In this document: positions 1-7,684 of the stretch, piece by piece
How positions within the stretch are numbered: position 1 is the stretch's first letter
Layout: each line of letters begins with the position of its first letter
NCBI GenBank assembly: GCA_045562755.1
Contig: JBJKVF010000006.1
Span: 248,001 to 312,000 of the forward strand
Reading direction: 5' to 3'
DNA: 64,000 bases
Origin: GCA-002708145 sp045562755
GTDB lineage: Bacteria; Chloroflexota; Dehalococcoidia; Lucifugimonadales; Lucifugimonadaceae
Made by a program: the position numbers and the translations under genes
The notes under the pieces: model-generated
Told to the model about the DNA's origin: nothing
Database searches by the model: none
Seen by the model: the letters and a program-made list of their open reading frames with translations, nothing else

Positions 1-736
1 TTGAGTATTCTCTTAAAGATGGTATATTTCCCTGCTTCTGTCTTTCTAGTTGAATTCTTAAAGGCATTATCACATCAGCCTCATCTAAGGCACTATAAAT
101 ATTATCAACAAAAATTACCTTTGAATTATTAGATTCAAATAATCTATTTTCCCACAATGATAAAGTTCTTGGAGAATTAATATAAACTGTTGCACCAAGC
201 TTCGCAAAGCCTAATATATTTGAGCGGGCAACTCTACTATGCAAAACATCACCAATTATTGATATTTTTTTATTTTTTAAGGTTCCTAATTTTTTTTGTA
301 TTGTGTAAATATCTAATAATGTTTGAGTAGGATGAGCATGTAATCCATCACCTGCATTAATCACAGGTATATTTATATTTTTTGAAATAAAATATGGAGC
401 TCCAGAATCAGCATGCCTGACAATTAGCAAATCAAATTTCATTGCTTCGAGGGTCTTGATTGTATTCAGCAGAGATTCTCCTTTTTTCACACTGCTACTT
501 TCTAATGAAAAATTTATAACATCTGAACCAAGTTTTTTTGCTGCTAGCTCGAAAGAGGTTCGGGTTCTAGTACTATTCTCAAAAAATAAAGTTAATACAG
601 ATTTACCACCTAAGTGTTTTTTAGTCATATGATTTCTTTTTTCAGATAAACTAGTTGCCTCGTCAATAATATTTTTAATATCATTTGGGTTCAATTGATC
701 GATATCCAACAAACTTTTGTTCAAAAGTGATTTCAT
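1..736 (-). CDS. pyrB: Aspartate carbamoyltransferase catalytic chain, 3' end cut off by window edge
   Basis: This enzyme condenses carbamoyl phosphate with aspartate in the second step of cytosolic pyrimidine synthesis. I translated the reverse strand by hand: it opens MKSLLNKSLLDIDQLNPNDI and contains the carbamoyl-phosphate motif STRTRTSFE and the later HPTQTLLD motif. About 245 of the usual ~305 residues are visible, and the C-terminus lies beyond base 1. The ATG overlaps the pyrR TGA stop in an ATGA arrangement, so it is translationally coupled to pyrR and should share its attenuator. The start coordinate may be off by one base. The family call is secure. Confidence 0.95.
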   Translation of the reverse strand, partial: MKSLLNKSLLDIDQLNPNDIKNIIDEATSLSEKRNHMTKKHLGGKSVLTLFFENSTRTRTSFELAAKKLGSDVINFSLESSSVKKGESLLNTIKTLEAMKFDLLIVRHADSGAPYFISKNINIPVINAGDGLHAHPTQTLLDIYTIQKKLGTLKNKKISIIGDVLHSRVARSNILGFAKLGATVYINSPRTLSLWENRLFESNNSKVIFVDNIYSALDEADVIMPLRIQLERQKQGNIPSLREYS

Positions 737-1269
737 AATAAAACTACCGAATCATTAGAATCAACTTCCATAAGATTTACTTTTATTTTTTGGTCATACT
801 CTGTAGGTATATTTTTACCAATATAGTCTGGCCTTATTGGTAACTCTCTATGGCCTCTATCAACAAGAACAGCTAATTGAATTCTTTTAGGCCTTCCAAA
901 ATTAAGTAAAGCTTGAATCGCGGCTCTTATTGTTCTACCTGTATAAAGTACATCATCCACTATAATTACATTTTTATCATGTATATCACTAGGAATAATA
1001 GAATTTTTAGCTTTTTTTATATGATAGTTATCAAGATCATCTCTCCATAATTTTGGATCTAAAGTTCCTACTAAAATTTTTTGTTGAGTGATTTTTGCAA
1101 CCGAATCAGAAATCCTTTGAGCTAAAAATACCCCCCTTGTTTCAACCCCAACAAGTATTGTGTCTGAGATTTGAACATTTTTTTCAATTACTTCAAAAGA
1201 AATACGTTTGATACATTTACTCAAGTCAATTTCTGATAATAATTTTGTTGTATTTTTATTTTCCGACAT
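733..1269 (-). CDS. pyrR: Bifunctional pyr operon attenuator / uracil phosphoribosyltransferase
   Basis: PyrR is an RNA-binding regulator that senses UMP and attenuates transcription of pyrimidine genes. Many members also convert uracil and PRPP to UMP. The 178-residue protein has the PRPP-binding signature VIIVDDVLYTGRT at about residues 101-113 and the family's usual length. The reading frame is open from a TTG at 1311, but that stretch crosses a terminator hairpin, so I place the start at the ATG at 1269 (MSENKNTT). There is no clear Shine-Dalgarno sequence. A PyrR binding hairpin and a terminator sit immediately upstream, and pyrB follows with a 4-bp overlap, which supports autoregulation. 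Confidence 0.95.
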   Translation of the reverse strand: MSENKNTTKLLSEIDLSKCIKRISFEVIEKNVQISDTILVGVETRGVFLAQRISDSVAKITQQKILVGTLDPKLWRDDLDNYHIKKAKNSIIPSDIHDKNVIIVDDVLYTGRTIRAAIQALLNFGRPKRIQLAVLVDRGHRELPIRPDYIGKNIPTEYDQKIKVNLMEVDSNDSVVLL

Positions 1270-1280
1270 ATTTTTAGATA

Positions 1281-1346
1281 AAAAAAAACCTTGCATAACG
1301 CAAGGCAACAAAACAATATTCCCACCTTGCCAGTCTCTCTGTACTG
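1281..1346 (-). promoter_or_regulatory. PyrR-responsive transcription attenuator in the pyrR-pyrB leader
   Basis: Read on the minus strand, 1346-1331 is CAGTACAGAGAGACTG. It fits the PyrR binding-loop consensus ARUCCNGNGAGGYU at 12 of 14 positions and is closed by a CAGU/ACUG stem. Further along, 1305-1289 forms a hairpin with arms CCTTGC and GCAAGG, followed by a run of T (1288-1281), which is an intrinsic terminator. The segment GCAAGG just after the binding loop (about 1322-1327) can pair with the 5' arm CCTTGC and act as an antiterminator. Known PyrR biology then predicts that UMP-bound PyrR stabilises the binding hairpin and lets the terminator form. Confidence 0.85.
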
Positions 1347-1370
1347 ATTTAAAGGTTAAACTTTATAATA

Positions 1371-1399
1371 ATAATATCATCTAAAACATATCTTCACAA
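1371..1399 (-). promoter_or_regulatory. Putative sigma-70-type promoter for pyrR-pyrB
   Basis: On the minus strand, TTGTGA (1399-1394) lies 17 bp upstream of TATTAT (1376-1371). They match the -35 and -10 consensus at 4/6 and 5/6. Transcription would start near 1364, so the PyrR hairpin would be early in the transcript. The -35 box overlaps the 3' end of the SprT-like gene. Confidence 0.6.
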
Positions 1400-1969
1400 C
1401 CTGATCCATACAGGAGATTCATTTTTATGAAAATTTTTGGAAACTACAATTTCCCTCCATTTATTTGGGAAAATTTCCATACCGCAGTCACAAAAAAGAT
1501 GAGAAAGTTTAGATCTTCTTATAATATTTTTATTGCAATTTATGCATTCAATATAAAACATAAATTTTCTTTTCCATTTGTGAATTTTTACATCAACATA
1601 ACTTCTAGGTAATATGTTTAATTTTTTACATATAAGCCTAAATTCCTTACCATGACTAGGAGTAAATTTACCATATTCATAAAATGTAAATGTATGCGCT
1701 AATTCATGCAGCACAACTGATTTTATCTCTATAAACTCACCAAATATTACTAAATTATAAGATAGAGTAATCTCATGTTTTTTTACATTATAAGTTCCCA
1801 AAGTTTTTTTCATACTTTTTGAAATTTTAATATTTGGGAATGATATATCTGGATAATATAAATCAATAGTATCTTGTACCAAAGAATATATTTTATCCGG
1901 AATAAAAAAATCAATAATATTACTCTTAATTGGATGAGATTTGTCTGAGAACTTAAAGGCTAATTGCAT
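1394..1969 (-). CDS. SprT-like zinc metalloprotease with C-terminal zinc ribbon
   Basis: The protein has the SprT/Spartan-type catalytic motif HELAH at residues 88-92, with a third likely zinc ligand in SHGKEF (His106). A C-terminal zinc ribbon uses Cys142, Cys145, Cys160 and Cys162. The eukaryotic relatives Spartan and Wss1 cut DNA-protein crosslinks; the role of bacterial SprT proteins is less settled. At 191 residues it has the usual length and no signal peptide, so it should be cytoplasmic. It stands upstream of pyrR on the same strand, but pyrR has its own promoter. Family call is firm; substrate unknown. Confidence 0.85.
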   Translation of the reverse strand: MQLAFKFSDKSHPIKSNIIDFFIPDKIYSLVQDTIDLYYPDISFPNIKISKSMKKTLGTYNVKKHEITLSYNLVIFGEFIEIKSVVLHELAHTFTFYEYGKFTPSHGKEFRLICKKLNILPRSYVDVKIHKWKRKFMFYIECINCNKNIIRRSKLSHLFCDCGMEIFPNKWREIVVSKNFHKNESPVWIRL

Positions 1970-2013
1970 ATTGTTATATTACCACTTTTAAGGATAAGGC
2001 CATAGGTTTTATT

Positions 2014-3090
2014 TTATAAAAATCTATCAACTGAAAAATCATATATGTAATTGTCTAATTCCTCATTAAAAATATATTTATAGATTGTTTTTCCCATGGC
2101 AGGACCAAATAATATTCCATTTGCACTTCCTCCTCCACAAATAAATATATTTTCATTATTACTAATTCTACCTATTATTGGTAATGAATCTTTGGTCATT
2201 GGTCTAAGGCAAGCTGTTTGTTCATCTATAAATTTTTCATCCATAAAAGGAAAAATTTTCTTAGCATTATCTAAAATATTTTTTTTTGCAGTAAATGTAG
2301 GTTCTTCATCATATCCTATATTTTCATGAGTTGTTCCCAGCCAACTAATATTATTTTCTTTGGTTGTTATATAATTTTTACCCCACCAAAAGGAAATCTT
2401 AAACTTAGGGAAAATATTTTTTAGGCGTAAAATTTGTCCTTTAATAGGTGTTATCATATCTTTCCCAGATAAATCTTTGATTAGTTGATTAGCCCAAGGA
2501 CCATTAGCTATTATTATTTTGTCAAAACTATAAATCTGATTTTGAGTATGTATACTTAATTTATTCCTTGAGTTTATTTCGATTCTATTTACATTTTCTT
2601 TGACAAAATTAACTCCATTTTCTATGGAATGATCTAGTAAAGATTTTGTTAGCATAAATGAATCAACTTCTAGTGAATTTTTTATAAATAAACCTCCAGA
2701 CACATTATCAGAGACTCTTGCATCAATGTGGCGTAATTCATTAAGTGATAATAGATGGGAATTAGTATCATTTTGAGAATTCAAGTAATTTTCATAAATT
2801 ATAGAATCTTCATTATTGGTAAAAAGATGCATCACAGGTTTTTTAACATAATAAATATCCTTAAATTGCTTCATTAATTTGTTATGTATATTGAGTGAAT
2901 AATCCGACAAAAGACGTATTGAACCATTTTTATCATTTTCAATAAAAGGAATAATTGATCCATTTGATTTACCAGATGAGTGAGCTCCTACAAAATCTTT
3001 TTCAAAAATAGTGATTTGTGATTTTGTTTTAGACAGGTAGTATGCAGTAGCAGATCCAGCAATCCCACCTCCAATTATTCCAATTTTCAA
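2014..3090 (-). CDS. FAD-dependent D-amino-acid/glycine oxidase-like oxidoreductase (DAO family)
   Basis: The N-terminus carries the FAD dinucleotide-binding motif IGIIGGGIAGSAT, with GGGIAG at 7-12. The C-terminal half has the DAO-family pattern RPMTKDSLPIIG and a GGGSANGI segment. Family members oxidise amine-bearing small molecules such as D-amino acids, glycine or sarcosine, releasing an imine and H2O2 or feeding electrons to a chain. At 358 residues it is full length and cytoplasmic. The start is a TTG preceded by GGAG seven bases upstream. It is a single gene, divergent from the ferredoxin-NADP reductase. Substrate cannot be read from sequence. Confidence 0.8.
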   Translation of the reverse strand: MKIGIIGGGIAGSATAYYLSKTKSQITIFEKDFVGAHSSGKSNGSIIPFIENDKNGSIRLLSDYSLNIHNKLMKQFKDIYYVKKPVMHLFTNNEDSIIYENYLNSQNDTNSHLLSLNELRHIDARVSDNVSGGLFIKNSLEVDSFMLTKSLLDHSIENGVNFVKENVNRIEINSRNKLSIHTQNQIYSFDKIIIANGPWANQLIKDLSGKDMITPIKGQILRLKNIFPKFKISFWWGKNYITTKENNISWLGTTHENIGYDEEPTFTAKKNILDNAKKIFPFMDEKFIDEQTACLRPMTKDSLPIIGRISNNENIFICGGGSANGILFGPAMGKTIYKYIFNEELDNYIYDFSVDRFL

Positions 3091-3198
3091 AATTTACTCC
3101 AAAAATGTATATAAATTTTATTATAATTCATAATATAAAAAGAAGAATTAAAAAAAATTTGATACTCTAATTATATAAATACTAATTCGGAGAAAAAA

Positions 3199-3984
3199 AT
3201 GGATAATGCATCTCAGCCACCAATAAAAGGTAAATTTACTACTTGCAAACTAATTAAAAGAGAAGATCTTACTCATGACTTAATCAAGTTTTGGCTTGAA
3301 CCAATGGAATCATTTAACTTTAAACCTGGTCAATATTGCACCATAGGTACTGGAGGTATTGAAAGGCCTTACTCGATAGTTTCATCACCAGATGAAAAAA
3401 ATATTGAACTATTCATTGAGGTTGTTCCTCCACCAGATGGTAATCTGACACCATTACTTCACGAATTGAATATTGGGGCAGAGATGACTCTTCGCCCGCG
3501 CGGAAAAGGACTATTTGTATTTCAACCTAAATTTAAGAATCACATATTTGTAGGCACAGTTACAGGTGTAGTTCCTTATGTTTCAATTCTTAGAAAATTT
3601 TTGAATGATCCTAACTGGCCAGAACCAGACAAAATGGAAAATACAAAAAGAGAAGATTACCAATTTCATATATTAGAAGGTGCAAGTTATTTAGATGAAT
3701 TTGGATATGATGAAGAATTAACAGATCTTTCAAAAAAGCATGAATTTATACATTTTTATCCATCAGTATCGAGGCCAGATGAAGATAAAAATAGTTCTTG
3801 GAGTGGGGCAAAAGGTAGAATCAATAACCTTGTTGAAGATTATATAAAAAAACTAAATATCAATCCAGAAGAAACTTGTGTTTATGCATGTGGACATCCA
3901 CAAATGATTGAAGATGTAGAAAAAAGATTTTCTAATACTAACTTTACATTCTTAGAAGAAAGATTCTGGAAAGACGACGAATAA
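3199..3984 (+). CDS. Ferredoxin/flavodoxin-NADP reductase (Fpr type)
   Basis: This flavoprotein moves electrons between NADP(H) and ferredoxin or flavodoxin. It shows the FAD-binding motif RPYSIVSSP at about 56-64, an NADP-binding segment GTVTGVVPYVSILR at 119-132, and a C-terminal tail ending FWKDDE like the bacterial Fpr group. Its 261 residues match that family. GGAG lies seven bases before the ATG. It is a single gene between a divergent oxidase and a convergent PAC2 gene, whose stop is only 9 bp away. It could supply electrons for Fe-S assembly or oxygenases. Confidence 0.85.
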   Translation: MDNASQPPIKGKFTTCKLIKREDLTHDLIKFWLEPMESFNFKPGQYCTIGTGGIERPYSIVSSPDEKNIELFIEVVPPPDGNLTPLLHELNIGAEMTLRPRGKGLFVFQPKFKNHIFVGTVTGVVPYVSILRKFLNDPNWPEPDKMENTKREDYQFHILEGASYLDEFGYDEELTDLSKKHEFIHFYPSVSRPDEDKNSSWSGAKGRINNLVEDYIKKLNINPEETCVYACGHPQMIEDVEKRFSNTNFTFLEERFWKDDE

Positions 3985-3993
3985 ATTTCAAAA

Positions 3994-4890
3994 CTAACTT
4001 TCTTCTGATTCGTCATTACTAGAAATATCGTTTAGAAATTTTTCGACTTCTGGCAACAAAGAAACTTCACTATCGTAATCAATATTTATCAATTTATTTC
4101 GCGAGTCAAATTCTTTCTCGAATCTCTCAATCATATTTCTTAACTCATTATTATCTGAAAGAGCAGGGGTAACCTGCTCATATTGATTTTTACCCAAATC
4201 AAATTCTGAAAATTTATTTTCAATTTGATATATTTCAGAGATTACCTTTAATAATCTTGATGCGCCTGCATAATCATCATCAAGTTTTAAATATAGAGGC
4301 AAATGTACCATTAGTGACATAGTTTCAATAGTGAATTGTTTTTTTATTCTTTCAATAATTTGTGAGACGATAGATGTAGGACCTTCGTAGTTTGATCTTC
4401 TAAAAGAAATACCTTGGGTTAATTTAGGTTCCCAATTATGCGTACTTCCAGTAACTAACAATTGTCTAGTATGAGGAACCGAATCATACATTCCGCCAAT
4501 TTGTATATATCGCTTAATTTTGAAGTAATCTAATATTTCTAATATCGAATCATTAAAATCTTCTCCAAATGAATGTGGTTCTAAAAGTTGAAGAAGCAAG
4601 ATATCTTGACCTGAAATATTAACATGAGAAAGCTCAGAATTGGGAATTTTAAATTTTCTTTCTCCAGATTTTGAATCTAAATAAACTGTAGGCCTAAATC
4701 GCGTATAGTCGTAAAATTTACTAGGTTTATTGAGTTTACCTATTTTTTGACCATGAAAATCTTTATATAATCTCTTTATAACAATTTGTCCTACATTACC
4801 GACATTTATCCAAGGCTTTAGGATAACAATACAATGAGGATTATTAATATTAAATTCAGAATTATATATTTCAAAATCTTTAATTAGCAT
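3994..4890 (-). CDS. PAC2-family protein
   Basis: The sequence resembles the PAC2 (proteasome assembly chaperone 2-like) family found in actinobacteria, Chloroflexota and archaea. Visible hallmarks are an early NVGQI segment, IQIGGMYDSVPHTRQLLVTG in the middle, and GPTSIVSQII after it. The bacterial members have no established biochemical role. The frame is open back to a TTG at 4941, but I prefer the ATG at 4890 (MLIKDFEIY), giving 298 residues; neither start has a good ribosome site. The C-terminus is acidic (SSNDESEES). It is a single gene, convergent with the reductase gene. Confidence 0.7.
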   Translation of the reverse strand: MLIKDFEIYNSEFNINNPHCIVILKPWINVGNVGQIVIKRLYKDFHGQKIGKLNKPSKFYDYTRFRPTVYLDSKSGERKFKIPNSELSHVNISGQDILLLQLLEPHSFGEDFNDSILEILDYFKIKRYIQIGGMYDSVPHTRQLLVTGSTHNWEPKLTQGISFRRSNYEGPTSIVSQIIERIKKQFTIETMSLMVHLPLYLKLDDDYAGASRLLKVISEIYQIENKFSEFDLGKNQYEQVTPALSDNNELRNMIERFEKEFDSRNKLINIDYDSEVSLLPEVEKFLNDISSNDESEES

Positions 4891-4982
4891 ACAATAATAT
4901 TTTAACTGGTTATTATAGAAGTATAAATTATTGTATACCAATTGTCATCAAGAAAAAAAATGAACATAATAAGGAAAATTCT

Positions 4983-5966
4983 ATGAAAAAAAAATTCGTT
5001 TTTATACCAAATTCAAACGTATTAACCAATAATAGTATAAAAATCTGGGTGGAAAAATTATCCGATATATTTTCAGATTGGTCATTTCATTCTCCAAAGA
5101 ATAAAGGGGAGGCTTTATTAGAAATTTCTGATGCTGATGCAGCTTATGGAACAATGGATATAGATTTATTGTCAGTAGCTAAAAAAATAAAATGGTTACA
5201 AGCTCCAGCTGCAGCTCCTGATGAAGGGTTTTATTTTGATGAACTAATAAATCATTCTATTGTTGTTACAAATTTTAGAGAAATATACAATGACCATATT
5301 TCAGTCCAAATTTTAAGTTATATTTTAAGTTTTGCCAAAAATTCACACATATATAGAGATCAACAAAATAATAAAAATTGGGAACAGCTACCAGAATCTG
5401 AACATAAAATATTTTTACCTGAGTCTACCATAATAATAATTGGAGTTGGAGGGATTGGTCTTGAAACAGCAAGAATTTGTAAAGCAATAGGAATGAAAAC
5501 AATAGGAATTGATGCAAAAGAAATTGACTCATCTAAGTGGTTAGATGAGATATTTTTGGCAAAAGATCTTATGGAACAACTAAGTAGAGGAGATTTTATA
5601 GTATCAACTATACCTCATAACCCTATAACAGAAGGAATGTTTAACTACTCTTTTTTTAATAAAATGAAAAGTTCTTCGTTTTTTATAAATATTGGAAGAG
5701 GAAAAACAACATCTTTAATAGATTTAGAGAAAGCTATAATTGAAAAAGAAATCGCTGGTGCAGCACTAGATGTGTTTGAAAAAGAGCCGTTAGATAAAAA
5801 AAGTAATTTATGGACGTATCCAAATGTATTAATTACCCCTCATATTGCAGCACATGGCGGTAAATACTTAGACGAAAGAAGATTTGATATATTGAGAGAA
5901 AATATAAAAAATTTTCAAAATAATAAAAATTTAAAAAATATTGTTAATAAAAATCAGTGGCATTAA
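4983..5966 (+). CDS. NAD(P)-dependent D-2-hydroxyacid dehydrogenase family protein
   Basis: The enzyme interconverts a 2-keto acid and a D-2-hydroxy acid. It has the Rossmann motif GVGGIG at 154-159, the catalytic-arginine region INIGRG, and the conserved histidine in TPHIAAHG near residue 290. At 327 residues the family's two-domain layout is complete. AAGGA lies just before the ATG. The next gene, a Nudix hydrolase, begins immediately after the stop (TAAATG), so the two form an operon. Substrate is unclear (glyoxylate/hydroxypyruvate or other). Confidence 0.85.
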   Translation: MKKKFVFIPNSNVLTNNSIKIWVEKLSDIFSDWSFHSPKNKGEALLEISDADAAYGTMDIDLLSVAKKIKWLQAPAAAPDEGFYFDELINHSIVVTNFREIYNDHISVQILSYILSFAKNSHIYRDQQNNKNWEQLPESEHKIFLPESTIIIIGVGGIGLETARICKAIGMKTIGIDAKEIDSSKWLDEIFLAKDLMEQLSRGDFIVSTIPHNPITEGMFNYSFFNKMKSSSFFINIGRGKTTSLIDLEKAIIEKEIAGAALDVFEKEPLDKKSNLWTYPNVLITPHIAAHGGKYLDERRFDILRENIKNFQNNKNLKNIVNKNQWH

Positions 5967-6515
5967 ATGATAAGACATCAAACTTCTACAGGATTCATAG
6001 TATATAAGGATAAAATTTTACTTCATTTTCATCCAAAAGTAAGAGAATGGCTCCCACCTGGAGGTCACATTGAAAAAAACGAGGATCCTCTACAAGCGAT
6101 TATTCGTGAGATTAATGAAGAGACAGGACTTTCTTCAAATTATAATAACAATAATTTTGTTTTCCCTGTACCTACAAATGAGATTTTAGAAATAAATAAT
6201 CTTGAACAAGTCTATCCACCATTCAGTATTATGATAGAAGAAGTAAAAGACAAAAATCTAGGTGTTCATCAGCATATAGATCATATATATTTTTTTGCTT
6301 TATCCGTAAAAAATGAGAATCAAATGCCTGAATTATCAGATATTTGGAAATGGATTGACATTGAAAAACTAAAAAAGCTAGAACCAATAAAAATTAACAT
6401 CCCTTTACTAAACAAAGAGATTAGTTACAAATCGCCACCCGAAGATGTAAAGGTATTAGGAATAAAAGCAATAGAGCATATCAAATTAAAATCAAACTAT
6501 TTTTTGCCATCATAA
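5967..6515 (+). CDS. Nudix hydrolase
   Basis: The Nudix box GX5EX7REUXEEXGU is present at residues 33-55, starting GGHIEKNEDP and ending REINEETGL. It coordinates Mg2+ for cleavage of nucleoside diphosphates linked to another group. The 182-residue protein has no added domain. Its ATG abuts the previous gene's stop codon. The last 6 bp overlap the 3' end of the convergent gene on the minus strand. Substrate cannot be predicted. Confidence 0.85.
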   Translation: MIRHQTSTGFIVYKDKILLHFHPKVREWLPPGGHIEKNEDPLQAIIREINEETGLSSNYNNNNFVFPVPTNEILEINNLEQVYPPFSIMIEEVKDKNLGVHQHIDHIYFFALSVKNENQMPELSDIWKWIDIEKLKKLEPIKINIPLLNKEISYKSPPEDVKVLGIKAIEHIKLKSNYFLPS

Positions 6516-7607
6516 AAATTTTCCTCGCCCAATTATTGGTATTACTTCCTCTAATTTTCCATTTCTGATACCATAAAAATTTTCGTGCAAATTTATAGTA
6601 GTATCTCCATGCATTGGTAAAGCAAAAATTTTATCACCAACATCTAAATTAATTTCATTTTGAACTGATGATTCGATAACAGTATGCTCTTCTGAATGTT
6701 TTTTAATTTGAAGTTTTTCATTTGATATTATTTCAGCTATGCCTCTGTCAACTGATATTGACTTCAAGCCAAAATCTGCAACAATTCTATCCTCAGACTT
6801 TGATATAACTGTAGACATAACTGTTAATGCTGATTTAAATTCATCAAGAACATTCAAGTAATCTCCATCCATAAAAATATAGGAACCACACTGAACTTCA
6901 GTTATTCCAGGTACTTTACCGGAAATAGAATATGTTCCTGTCCCCGAAGCTGAAACTATATTTACATTAATTCCTAAAGATCTAATTTTATTTACAGCAT
7001 CATTTAATACGGACATTGCTTTTTGAGTTTCAAGGACTCTAGTTTCAGAATCTCTCAATGCAACAGCATGGCCCTCATATCCCATCAAACCTTGAAAATT
7101 TAATGAATTAGAATTTTCTATCTTTTGTGCTAAGCTCACTGCAGCTTTTGGTAAAACTCCACATCTATTCATTCCAACATTCACTTCTATAATTACACCT
7201 AATTTAATAGAATTCTTCTTAGATATATCTGCTAATTGTTCAATATTTTTAATATTATCAACAGCAACCGTTACTTCGGTAGTCTTAGCCAATTTAACAA
7301 GCCTTTTAATTTTTGCTTCTCCAATAATTTGATTCGTAATCAAAATATTGTCTATTTTATTTTCAGCTAATACCTCAGCTTCGGATAATTTAGCACAGCA
7401 AACTCCTATAGCGCCCGCAGAAATTTGCTTTTTTGCCCAATATGCACTTTTATGAGTTTTTGCGTGTGGTCTAACATCAATTCCTAGTTCATTGGCATTA
7501 TTTTGTAAAGTTAAGATGTTTTTTTCAGCAATATCCAAATCAACAATAATACACGGAGTGTCTAATTCACTAATTGGTGTTCCGATATTTGGTAAATTAA
7601 TATTCAT
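6510..7607 (-). CDS. D-threonine aldolase / D-serine dehydratase-like PLP enzyme
   Basis: This fold-type III PLP enzyme resembles D-threonine aldolase and DSD1. The alanine-racemase-like N-terminal barrel carries the PLP-lysine segment RPHAKTHKS (Lys50). The C-terminal domain has the HGD motif (LPMHGDTTINLHE) that binds the divalent metal in D-threonine aldolases. It would cleave D-3-hydroxyamino acids to glycine and an aldehyde, or dehydrate D-serine. At 365 residues it is full length. It overlaps the Nudix gene tail to tail by 6 bp. Confidence 0.8.
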   Translation of the reverse strand: MNINLPNIGTPISELDTPCIIVDLDIAEKNILTLQNNANELGIDVRPHAKTHKSAYWAKKQISAGAIGVCCAKLSEAEVLAENKIDNILITNQIIGEAKIKRLVKLAKTTEVTVAVDNIKNIEQLADISKKNSIKLGVIIEVNVGMNRCGVLPKAAVSLAQKIENSNSLNFQGLMGYEGHAVALRDSETRVLETQKAMSVLNDAVNKIRSLGINVNIVSASGTGTYSISGKVPGITEVQCGSYIFMDGDYLNVLDEFKSALTVMSTVISKSEDRIVADFGLKSISVDRGIAEIISNEKLQIKKHSEEHTVIESSVQNEINLDVGDKIFALPMHGDTTINLHENFYGIRNGKLEEVIPIIGRGKFL

Positions 7608-7684
7608 TTCTGCTTTCTTTTATTTAGATTAAAATACATAATAAGATAATATTAACAAAAAATATAAAGAAACTGTAAAAAAAT

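Noticed and set aside
1270..1311. In-frame TTG extension of pyrR
   Set aside because: The extension is encoded by the terminator hairpin and T run of the PyrR attenuator, and the ATG at 1269 gives the normal family length.
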